A DNA stretch of 64,000 bases from Eubacteriales bacterium. Lineage in GTDB: Bacteria; Bacillota; Clostridia; Christensenellales; Aristaeellaceae. The stretch is from the NCBI GenBank assembly GCA_028693055.1, contig JAQUWD010000012.1, forward strand, positions 1 through 64,000, written 5' to 3'. The position numbers were made by a program, and so were the translations under genes. This document shows positions 53,333 through 61,270 of the stretch, piece by piece (positions within the stretch are counted from its first letter, which is position 1; every line of letters starts with the position of its first letter). The notes below the pieces were generated by a model, which saw only the letters and a program-made list of their open reading frames with translations, searched no databases and was not told the origin of the DNA.

Positions 53333-53361
53333 TTGTCTTCCATGAGAGAATATGGTATGAT
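53333..53361 (+). promoter_or_regulatory. Promoter of the regulator gene
   Basis: TTGTCT (53333-53338), 17 bp, TATGAT (53356-53361), 29 bp before the ATG at 53391. Confidence 0.65.
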
Positions 53362-53390
53362 AAACCAATAAAGCGAGAGAGGATACAAAG

Positions 53391-54524
53391 ATGCTGATTC
53401 CTGTTCTGACGGAGCCTAATTTTCGTAGTTATCTTTGGGCTAAACAGACGATGGAAGGGATTATGCAGGAAGCCACCCGGCGCAAATACAAAATCGTAAC
53501 GCTGGACGCGGAGGCGTATGAGACCATCGACTACGACCTGCTCTTTGGGGACGAAAGACGGATGCTGATCGTTATCGGCACGTCTGTTTCGTGGATGCCC
53601 AAGGCGCTGGCGTTCTTTACCTCGCGGCATATCGAGTCGATCTTTATCAGCTTTGACCCGGCGGAAACTTCACTGCCCACCGGTATGGTTCGGATGGATT
53701 ATGTGGGGGCGATTCACCATCTGCTGACCTATCTGTCCACGGACTGCGCCCGGAAGCGCATCGCCATGTACGGCTACAATCCCAACTCATCGGCGGATAA
53801 TATCAAGCTGCGCTTTTTTCAGCGCTGGAACGAAGGCGCGGACCATCCCGTCACCGAGGATGTATTCTATAACCTTGCGAATCTGGAGGCCTGCTACAAG
53901 CAGTTTCAGCAGTATGCTGGGCGCTTTGACGCGGTGATCTGTGCTAACGATATCGTCGGCGTATCGCTATTGAGCATGTTGAAACGGGACGGCGTTCGGG
54001 TGCCTGAGGAGCTCTACCTGACGGCCTTCGGGGATTCCAAGATTGCGGAACGGGTTGACCCGCCGCTGACCATTGCCACCCTTGACCACCCCGAGATGGG
54101 GCGACAGGCTGTGCTCTTGTTTTCCCATTTGTGCAAAATGCCAGCCACAGCCAGCGTTTCCTCCCGGGTGCGCAGTCAGCTGATTGTACGCGCCTCCACG
54201 GCCTGCATTCCCGATACTACGGTTGACAGAATGCCGAGCAACGATGCGGATGCGTTTGAAAATAGCCTTAACTTCTACAGCGACCCCGAGGCGGAGCAGC
54301 TATTGCGGGCGGAAACGCTGCTGAACGCCTGCGACGCGACGGATATGCGCCTCATTGACGAGCTGCTGGCGGGAACCTCGCTGGATCGTTTGGAGCAGGA
54401 GCTATACCTGACCGCCTCCGCGCTGCAATACCGAAAAAAGCGGCTGATCAATGTGGTGAGATGCATGGACACGGCGGAATTTTTGGACTTTTTGAATTTC
54501 TGCCGACGAAAGAGCGTGCTATAG
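53391..54524 (+). CDS. LacI-like sensor protein with apparent C-terminal helix-turn-helix
   Basis: Residues 1-285 read as a periplasmic-binding-protein type 1 domain as in LacI/GalR regulators: MLIPVLTEPNFRSYLWAKQTMEGI, FDAVICANDIVGVSLLSMLKRDGVRVPEELYLTAFGD, VDPPLTIATLDHPEMGRQAV. The usual N-terminal LacI DNA-binding domain is absent, and the ATG at 53391 with GAGAGGATAC and a promoter just upstream shows it is not simply missed. Instead residues about 318-352 (DMRLIDELLAGTSLDRLEQ, YLTASALQYRKKRLI) look like a LuxR-type helix-turn-helix. It probably binds a sugar and controls the flanking divergent operons. The helix-turn-helix call is by eye. Confidence 0.8.
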   Translation: MLIPVLTEPNFRSYLWAKQTMEGIMQEATRRKYKIVTLDAEAYETIDYDLLFGDERRMLIVIGTSVSWMPKALAFFTSRHIESIFISFDPAETSLPTGMVRMDYVGAIHHLLTYLSTDCARKRIAMYGYNPNSSADNIKLRFFQRWNEGADHPVTEDVFYNLANLEACYKQFQQYAGRFDAVICANDIVGVSLLSMLKRDGVRVPEELYLTAFGDSKIAERVDPPLTIATLDHPEMGRQAVLLFSHLCKMPATASVSSRVRSQLIVRASTACIPDTTVDRMPSNDADAFENSLNFYSDPEAEQLLRAETLLNACDATDMRLIDELLAGTSLDRLEQELYLTASALQYRKKRLINVVRCMDTAEFLDFLNFCRRKSVL

Positions 54525-54535
54525 AAAGTGTTTTG

Positions 54536-54548
54536 CGGAAAAATTCCG
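54536..54548. promoter_or_regulatory. Candidate operator 2 (CGGA-N5-TCCG)
   Basis: CGGAAAAATTCCG is a perfect CGGAA-AAA-TTCCG palindrome 12 bp after the regulator stop and about 107 bp upstream of the -35 of the transporter promoter. It equals operator 1 at ten of thirteen positions, all three differences being A/T changes in the centre. Confidence 0.5.
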
Positions 54549-54655
54549 AAAAAAATAAAAGCGGTATTCCAAGATGCCTCGCAAACGGTTCAAAAATAAA
54601 GAAAATGATAGATCGATTGCCCGCCGATGGACGATTCGGTCTATTTTTTTCGCTA

Positions 54656-54684
54656 TTGCACAAAAAAATCTTTGTTGTTATAAT
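54656..54684 (+). promoter_or_regulatory. Promoter of ABC operon 3
   Basis: TTGCAC (54656-54661), 17 bp, perfect TATAAT (54679-54684), 75 bp before the permease start. The surroundings are A/T-rich. Confidence 0.7.
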
Positions 54685-54758
54685 TTAGACAGGTAAAAAA
54701 AGAAAGCATTTCATTTTGGCAATCATTCATAAGCCGGACAAAAAGGAGGTCTTTGATT

Positions 54759-55718
54759 TTGACAACGGCTGTAAAAGAAAGAGCTGGAAACTTATTCAAT
54801 TCTTCCCAAGTTAGAAAACGCGTACGAAACAATATTTGGAGAAACCGATATATTTACATGATGGTGATCCCGGTGCTGATTTACATGGCGCTGCTAAAAT
54901 ATTTGCCCATGTATTTTCTGCGAGCTTCTTTTTACGATTTCAAACTGCTAAAGGGCTTTGAAGGCTCAAAGTATGTTGGGCTCAAATGGTTTGAGCGGCT
55001 GCTAAGCAGCCCGGAGATGTGGCAGTACATCAGAAATACGCTGGTTTTGAATTCACTCAGCCTGTTAATCTGCTTCCCGGCGCCGTTGGTATTTGCGCTG
55101 TTGCTAAACGAGGTTCACAGCAAGCCCTACGAAAAGTTTGTGCAGACGATTTCTTATCTGCCACACTTTGTTTCCACCGTTGTACTGGTTAGTATGATTA
55201 ACAACATTCTTTCTCCCTCGCTGGGCACGCTGGCGAAAATCTATAAAATCATGGGACAAACGCCCATCAATTTTCTTTCTAAGCCAGATTATTTTTACGG
55301 CATCAATATTGTATCCGGCGTTTGGCAGACGATGGGTTGGAACGCGATCATCTATATCTCGGCTATATCCGGCATTGATCAGACGCTGTACGAGGCGGCT
55401 AGGATGGATGGCGCGGGCCGCTGGAAGCAGACTTTGCATGTGACGGTGCCCGGAATACTGCCCACGTTTATCCTGCTGTTAATCATGCAGATCGGCCAAA
55501 TGCTCAACTGCGTGTTTGATAAGATTTTTCTGCTGCAAAACACCCTGAACCTACAGGTTTCGGAAATGCTGCCCACCTACGTGTATAAGGTGGGCATGGA
55601 GAGCCATAAATACGGCTTAGCAACGGCTGGCGGTCTGTTTAACTCCGTGCTTTCCGTCATACTGGTTTTGCTTGCGAATACGATCAGCAAAAAGGTCACC
55701 GAGACCTCGCTGTTCTGA
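54759..55718 (+). CDS. ABC transporter permease 3a (LplB-like)
   Basis: A permease of about 319 residues with six helices, LplB-like opening YMMVIPVLIYMALLKYLPMY and EAA loop YEAARMDGAGRWKQTLHVTVPGI. I start it at the TTG at 54759, 9 bp from AAAGGAGG; a TTG at 54753 is only 3 bp from it. Unlike systems 1 and 2, the permeases here come before the binding protein. Confidence 0.92.
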   Translation: MTTAVKERAGNLFNSSQVRKRVRNNIWRNRYIYMMVIPVLIYMALLKYLPMYFLRASFYDFKLLKGFEGSKYVGLKWFERLLSSPEMWQYIRNTLVLNSLSLLICFPAPLVFALLLNEVHSKPYEKFVQTISYLPHFVSTVVLVSMINNILSPSLGTLAKIYKIMGQTPINFLSKPDYFYGINIVSGVWQTMGWNAIIYISAISGIDQTLYEAARMDGAGRWKQTLHVTVPGILPTFILLLIMQIGQMLNCVFDKIFLLQNTLNLQVSEMLPTYVYKVGMESHKYGLATAGGLFNSVLSVILVLLANTISKKVTETSLF

Positions 55719-55737
55719 CGGAAAGGAGTCGATCAAA

Positions 55738-56679
55738 ATGACAAACAAAGCCAATGTTGTTCTTCGTAAGGCAAAATTTGATCAGGATTTTATTCAGCGT
55801 TCCACCGGCGAGAAGGTCTTTAATGTATGCAATATCATCTTCATGGCGCTTTTGTTGATCTTCCTGCTCTATCCCGTATTAAACGTGCTGGCTATTTCTA
55901 TGAGCTCTGAAACCGAGGTTATGGCGGCGAACGTCACCTTTTATCCCATCGGCTTCAATCCCCAAGCGTATACCACGATCTTTAAGGATTCCGAGCTTTG
56001 GCGTTCCATCTTCAACAGCGTGTTTGTGGCCTTTGGCGGCTGTGCGTTCAGCTTGATGGCACTTTGCATAGCGGCGTATCCCCTTGCCTTTGGAGAGTTT
56101 TATGGCAAGAAATTTTACTCTGTTATTATCATGTTCACCATGTGGTTTCAGGGCGGTATCGTGCCGTTGTTCCTGACGATCCAGAACCTAGGCTTGTACG
56201 ATACGCTTTGGGCGTTGGTTCTCAACGGGTTAATCAGCGCCTATAACGTCGTGATTATACGCAGCTACTTCAATTCGATTCCCTTCTCGGTTGTGGAGAG
56301 CGCCCGAATCGACGGGGCCAACGATTTTACCATACTGTTTCGGCTGATTGTTCCGCTGTCCAAGCCTGTGCTGGCTACCGTTGCGCTGTGGGTGATTGTA
56401 GGCCACTGGAACGATTATATGAACCCCTTGATTCTTATTTCCAGCACCGAGCACCAGACCCTGCAATTAAAGCTGAAAAATCTGGTTTTAGCGGCGGAAA
56501 GCTCCACCAGCAATCTGTCCACCCTAAGCCAGTCGGCGGACCACAAGGGCGTTGCCGCATTGAGCACCCAAGTTAAAAACGCGGTGCTGGTTGTATCCAT
56601 GGTGCCTATGATTGTCATTTATCCCTTCATCCAGCGCTTCTTCGTGTCCGGAGTAATGCTGGGCTCGGTCAAGGGATAA
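55738..56679 (+). CDS. ABC transporter permease 3b (YtcP-like)
   Basis: A 313-residue permease with six helices, EAA loop VESARIDGANDFTILFRLIVPLSKP and the YtcP end FVSGVMLGSVKG. ATG at 55738 follows GAAAGGAG, 19 bp after permease 3a; the frame is open upstream but overlaps it. Confidence 0.93.
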   Translation: MTNKANVVLRKAKFDQDFIQRSTGEKVFNVCNIIFMALLLIFLLYPVLNVLAISMSSETEVMAANVTFYPIGFNPQAYTTIFKDSELWRSIFNSVFVAFGGCAFSLMALCIAAYPLAFGEFYGKKFYSVIIMFTMWFQGGIVPLFLTIQNLGLYDTLWALVLNGLISAYNVVIIRSYFNSIPFSVVESARIDGANDFTILFRLIVPLSKPVLATVALWVIVGHWNDYMNPLILISSTEHQTLQLKLKNLVLAAESSTSNLSTLSQSADHKGVAALSTQVKNAVLVVSMVPMIVIYPFIQRFFVSGVMLGSVKG

Positions 56680-56738
56680 ACTCAAAGCGATTTTTGCGGG
56701 TGAATCCCGTAAGAATAGAATAAAAAGGAGGTTCTCCC

Positions 56739-58385
56739 ATGAAAAAGATTCTGTCTATCGTACTGGCTCTGGCAATGCTGTTAAGCATTACCTCCGCTTT
56801 CGCTACCGACGTGGACGCGGTCGGCGGTATGGAAGCGAACTGGTGGGTTAACGCGGACGTGCAGAAGAGCACGGAATTCTATGTGGACGGCGGCTTGAAC
56901 GTTAAGATGGTCGGCATTCACTACAATCAGTACCCCACCACCTTTGACGGCGGCTACTATCTGCCCACCATTGAGAAGATGACGGGCGTACACTTCGACA
57001 TTGACTGGCGCACCAACGACGGTTATGCCACCGTGGTTTCCACCATTCTGGCCGGCGGCGTTGATAATATGCCCGACGTCATCCAGCCCGGCGCCTTTGG
57101 CGTTGCCGGTTTGGTTGAAGAAGGCGCGATTATCGCGTTGGACGACTATATGGATTTGATTCCTAACGTCATCGCGGCTGTGGGCGAAGACCGTATGGCC
57201 AACTGGCGCTCCGCGGACGGCCATATTTACTCCATCCCCACCATCGTTAACGTTCCCGGCTCTCAGAGCACCACCTATCGCAAGGATTGGGCGCTGAAGC
57301 TAAAGGAAATGGGCGTTATCGATTTTGAGACCCCTGAGACTTGGGAGCAGTGGAAGGCCTTCTGGTACGGCGTTCGCGATAACGACGTAAACGGCAACGG
57401 CGATACCACCGACGAAATCCCGCTGGTGCTGGAAATGGGCGAGAGCGGCGAGCGTGCCCTGCATGCGCTGTTGAACGCGTTTGGCATCAAGGCCTCCGAC
57501 GACGCGCAGTTCTGCGTGCTGGACGACGGCACCTACACCATGGTTTATGATCATCCCAACTATGAGAAGTTTATGACCGAAGTGCAGAAGCTGTATGCGG
57601 ACGGCATCATCGACCCCGAATTTGCAACCCGCAAGCAGGCTGATATGTATAACACCATGTCCGCCAACATCTGCGCATCCTGCTTCACTTGGGCGCAGAT
57701 GTCTCAGACCCACACCGAAGAGCTGTGGACCATGGGCATTGAGGACGCGCTGTTCGAGTGCTGCGCTCCCATCACCGGCCCCGACGGCGAATCTTGGATC
57801 CAGGAACGCCGCGCTGTAACCGGCTTGAACTGCATCACCGCCAAGGCGGAGGCCGACGGCAAGGTAGAGGACATCCTAAAATTCTATAACTGGCAGTTCT
57901 CCGAGGAAGGAATCGCCCTGTACAACTACGGCATCGAAGGCTTGACCTACACCGTAGTGGACGATCAGCCCACCATGAACGTTGAAATCGTAAAGAACGG
58001 CTTCACCGATTACCGTACCATCGGCATGGAATGCGAGCCCTTCGGCGGCATGTGGCAGACCAGCGCCTTTATGCAGTGCCTGTTCGCTGGCGAGAGCTTG
58101 GAAAAGCTGAACGCGGCGTATCAGTCCTTCTGGAACGGCCTGAACAACGAAGGCGTCAACATGGGTCACTACTATCCCATGCCCCCCACGCTGGAAACCG
58201 AAGCCTACATCGAGTATCGTGGCGAACTGATCATTGGCTCCACCGGCGTGTGCGCTCTGCGTGACCAGTGTGTGGCTGGCCAGCTCACCGTGGCAGATTT
58301 CTTCACCAAATATGAAGAGCTAAAAACCCGCGGCTTGCAGGACGTTATCGATCAGGGCAACGAGGCTTATCAGCTGATTAAGTAA
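56739..58385 (+). CDS. ABC transporter solute-binding protein 3 (LplA-like)
   Basis: The 548-residue protein has signal peptide MKKILSIVLALAMLLSITSAFA without a lipobox, then a family 1 sugar-binding fold with DNDVNGNGDTTDEIPLVLEM, the acidic loop of LplA/AlgQ-type proteins that bind oligosaccharides. Ribosome site AAAGGAGG. A terminator hairpin follows. Confidence 0.92.
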   Translation: MKKILSIVLALAMLLSITSAFATDVDAVGGMEANWWVNADVQKSTEFYVDGGLNVKMVGIHYNQYPTTFDGGYYLPTIEKMTGVHFDIDWRTNDGYATVVSTILAGGVDNMPDVIQPGAFGVAGLVEEGAIIALDDYMDLIPNVIAAVGEDRMANWRSADGHIYSIPTIVNVPGSQSTTYRKDWALKLKEMGVIDFETPETWEQWKAFWYGVRDNDVNGNGDTTDEIPLVLEMGESGERALHALLNAFGIKASDDAQFCVLDDGTYTMVYDHPNYEKFMTEVQKLYADGIIDPEFATRKQADMYNTMSANICASCFTWAQMSQTHTEELWTMGIEDALFECCAPITGPDGESWIQERRAVTGLNCITAKAEADGKVEDILKFYNWQFSEEGIALYNYGIEGLTYTVVDDQPTMNVEIVKNGFTDYRTIGMECEPFGGMWQTSAFMQCLFAGESLEKLNAAYQSFWNGLNNEGVNMGHYYPMPPTLETEAYIEYRGELIIGSTGVCALRDQCVAGQLTVADFFTKYEELKTRGLQDVIDQGNEAYQLIK

Positions 58386-58405
58386 TCCCGTAGGAGAAAC
58401 CGACG

Positions 58406-58445
58406 GAGGGAGTGTCTCAAAAATTTTTGAGGCGCTCCCTCTTTT
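58406..58445 (+). terminator. Hairpin after binding protein 3
   Basis: GAGGGAG (58406-58412) pairs with CTCCCTC (58435-58441) and TCTCAAAAA with TTTTTGAG inside, followed by TTTT. It would reduce, but need not abolish, transcription into the enzyme genes downstream, for which I see no separate promoter. Confidence 0.8.
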
Positions 58446-58461
58446 AGAAGGAGGATGAGCC

Positions 58462-59514
58462 GTGAATATCCGCACTTTTGAAGGCCGGGATTTGCCGTCC
58501 GTGATCCGTATATGGCAGGAAAGCGTCCAGGCCGGCGAGGTGGTTTTTTATGAGCTGACAGCAGAATACTTCCGCACCAAATTTGAAAACGACCCTAATT
58601 ACGACCCTCAATATTCATTGGTAGCCGAGGAAAACCATGAAATTGTGGGATTCATCAACGGCGTTGCCAAGAAGATTTTTTTAGACCACGAAACCAACGA
58701 AAACTCACCCGGCTATATCACCTGCTTCTTTGTGCGCAGCGGCAATCGCGGCTACGGAATAGGCAAGGCGTTGGTAGACGCGCTGTGCCAGCGCTTTAAG
58801 GCTGCTGGAAAGAAATCTGTAGCCATCTGCAATGATAACCCGATCAATCTGGACTGGCATATCCCGAATACGCCGGGACATGACCATAATAATACGCCGG
58901 GGATGGATATGTCCTCGCCGGGGTATGAATTCGTCAAAGCGATCGGCTTTGAGAAGATTGACCGCGAAATTGCTATGTATCTTGATTTAAAGGACTATAT
59001 TCCTTGGGACGGCATGAAGGAGCGCCAAGCGCAGCTTATGGACCAAGGCGTTTATACCGGGCGTTATGACCCGCGCTTGGGCTATGATTACGATCGATTG
59101 TGCGACCGCGTCGGCAGCGAGTACTGGCGAGAGGTCATCCGCTCCGAGCTGGCCTGTTGGCAAGAGAACCGACCGAATACGGACGTTCGCTTTATTCCCA
59201 ACGGCACGAAAATTCCCAATGGGCCAAGGCCCCTGCTGGTTGCCACCTGTGATCGGCATATCGTCGCTTTCACGGGGCCGGTAGACAAGCAATCCAGTGG
59301 ACGCGGGTGGTTCTGCGGCATCTTTACAGACCCGGAATATGAGCATCGCAGCATCGCGCCTATTCTTTTTCATTTGCTCATGGAGGAATTCATAGCGGAG
59401 GGCGCAACTTTTTCCACCCTTTTTACTGGCGAAAACAATCGGGCGCAAACCATTTATCTGCGCACCGGCTTTCGCATTGCGCGCCGCTTCGCTCTGATGA
59501 AAAGGACGCTGTAA
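58462..59514 (+). CDS. Tandem GNAT-family N-acetyltransferase
   Basis: The 350-residue protein has two GNAT domains. The first shows the acetyl-CoA loop FVRSGNRGYGIGKALVDAL (about 92-110). The second is more degenerate, with FTDPEYEHRSIAPILFHLLMEEF and the C-terminal NRAQTIYLRTGFRIARRFALM. Start is GTG with AAGGAGG 7 bp before it. Between a sugar transporter and two glycan-active proteins, the likely acceptor is an amino group on a sugar, but this is inference. Confidence 0.85.
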   Translation: MNIRTFEGRDLPSVIRIWQESVQAGEVVFYELTAEYFRTKFENDPNYDPQYSLVAEENHEIVGFINGVAKKIFLDHETNENSPGYITCFFVRSGNRGYGIGKALVDALCQRFKAAGKKSVAICNDNPINLDWHIPNTPGHDHNNTPGMDMSSPGYEFVKAIGFEKIDREIAMYLDLKDYIPWDGMKERQAQLMDQGVYTGRYDPRLGYDYDRLCDRVGSEYWREVIRSELACWQENRPNTDVRFIPNGTKIPNGPRPLLVATCDRHIVAFTGPVDKQSSGRGWFCGIFTDPEYEHRSIAPILFHLLMEEFIAEGATFSTLFTGENNRAQTIYLRTGFRIARRFALMKRTL

Positions 59515-59531
59515 CCTGAAAGGAGAGCTTT

Positions 59532-61256
59532 ATGCTCCGCTTGCCGCAGTTTCTCTCAATCCTTTGCCCGGACAACACCTCTGAATGCGTCCGCTATGCA
59601 AGGGAGGAATTGGTTCGCTGGCTGGGCTTGGCCGGAATCGTGCTCTTGCCGGAGCCGTCTGCCTACAACGCCCTGCCTTTGGTGCTTACCGATCAGGCTC
59701 CCGGTCTTTTTGGGGGCGCTTTCCGGCTCACGGTCTCTGAAACGGGAATCCGGCTGGAGGCCTCCGAAGGATGCGGAATCGTTTATGGTACGTATGCTCT
59801 TTTGGAGGCGATGGGCTTCCGCTTCCTTACCTCTGATTGTGAAACCATCCCTGTTGGCCCACTGACGCTGGAAACCGGCACGGTGGAAGAAGCGCCTGCC
59901 TTTCAGGCACGGGAGCTATTCTGGCGGGATGCGATGGACGGCGCGTTTGCGGTTCGCCTGCGGCTGAACTCCGCTCGCTCCACCATTACCCCTCGTCAGG
60001 GCGGAAAGCTGATGTTCTATAACTTTTCCCATTCCTTTGACACGCTGGTTCCGGTAAACCAATGGTTCGACAGCCACCCGGAGTATTTCTCCATGCGCGA
60101 GGGCGTCCGCATCCGCAATAAAACGCAGCTGTGCCTAAGCAATCCGGAGGTTCTGGCACTGTGTATCGCAGGCGTTCGGCGTTGGATCAGAGAAAACCCC
60201 GAATGTCGCATTTTTTCCGTGTCCATGAACGATTGGTACAATCCCTGCGAATGCCCGGCTTGCCGCGCTATCGATGAGGCGGAGGGCAGCCCGGCTGGGT
60301 CTGTGATCCGTTTTGTCAACGCCATTGCGGACGACTTAGCTCTGGATTGTCCCGACGTGCTTCTTCATACCTTCGCCTACCTCTACTGTAGAAAGCCGCC
60401 CCGACAGACGCGACCTCGAAAAAACGTGATTGTTCGCCTTTGCTCGATAGAATGCTGCTTTTCTCATCCCATTGGCGAATGCGGGAAGGAACGGGGCGAA
60501 ATTGACGTGCAAAACGGCTCCGCTCAGAATTTTACGGGCGACGCTCCGGCAGGAACCTTCTTGGACGATCTCCGCGGCTGGTCTGAAATCTGCGACCGTC
60601 TGTTTATCTGGGATTATACCACGAACTATGCAAACTATCTGCTGCCCTTTCCTAATCTGAACGTTCTACAGGCCAATATAAAGCTGTTTCAAGCAATGGG
60701 CGTAAAAGGGGTTTTTGAGCAGGGCAATTTCTCTCATGGGCAGTGCAGCGCACTGGGACAGCTCAAAACCTATCTACTCGCAAAGCTACTTTGGAACCCA
60801 GACCAGGACGTAGATACGTTGATAAAGGATTTTGTGGAGGGGTATTACAAACCGGCAGCCCAGCCGATGCTGCAATATGTTGGTCTATGGCAAAACGCGG
60901 CGGGGGAATGCCACGCCGGGATTTACGACATGCCGGACGCGCCCTATCTATCAGACGCATTGTTAAGTGAAGCAGCGAGCTGCTTGAACGCCGCGCTTCG
61001 GCTTGCCGAGGGAACGTCCGCTTACTCGCGGATCCAGCGGGAAGAACTGTCCATTCGTTACGCACGGTTGGCTCGCGAAGCGCCGACGGCTTTTGGACAC
61101 GCCGATGCTGTGGAGGCTTTCCTGTCCGACGCTCGTCGGCTGGGTATTACGGAGCTGTTTGAACGTAAGGCGCTAGAGCCGTCTGCTGAGGTGCTAAAGC
61201 ATCAGCGATATGCCAAGAATCGCGCCGACGTTCCCGCCATTTTCTATCCAATTTGA
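59532..61256 (+). CDS. DUF4838 protein, probable glycan-active enzyme
   Basis: The 574-residue protein starts with a GH20b/GH67-like N-terminal alpha/beta domain (FRLTVSETGIRLEASEGCGIVYGTYALLEAMGFRFLTSD) and a TIM-barrel-like core with FSVSMNDWYNPCECPACRAIDEAEGSPAGSVIRFVNAIAD, the Cys-rich motif I associate with DUF4838. The N-terminal domain is the kind that precedes hexosaminidases and alpha-glucuronidases. No signal peptide. Start at 59532 behind AAAGGAGAG. Ends 15 bp before the next start. Activity unknown. Confidence 0.82.
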   Translation: MLRLPQFLSILCPDNTSECVRYAREELVRWLGLAGIVLLPEPSAYNALPLVLTDQAPGLFGGAFRLTVSETGIRLEASEGCGIVYGTYALLEAMGFRFLTSDCETIPVGPLTLETGTVEEAPAFQARELFWRDAMDGAFAVRLRLNSARSTITPRQGGKLMFYNFSHSFDTLVPVNQWFDSHPEYFSMREGVRIRNKTQLCLSNPEVLALCIAGVRRWIRENPECRIFSVSMNDWYNPCECPACRAIDEAEGSPAGSVIRFVNAIADDLALDCPDVLLHTFAYLYCRKPPRQTRPRKNVIVRLCSIECCFSHPIGECGKERGEIDVQNGSAQNFTGDAPAGTFLDDLRGWSEICDRLFIWDYTTNYANYLLPFPNLNVLQANIKLFQAMGVKGVFEQGNFSHGQCSALGQLKTYLLAKLLWNPDQDVDTLIKDFVEGYYKPAAQPMLQYVGLWQNAAGECHAGIYDMPDAPYLSDALLSEAASCLNAALRLAEGTSAYSRIQREELSIRYARLAREAPTAFGHADAVEAFLSDARRLGITELFERKALEPSAEVLKHQRYAKNRADVPAIFYPI

Positions 61257-61270
61257 AAGGAGCCGCCGTC

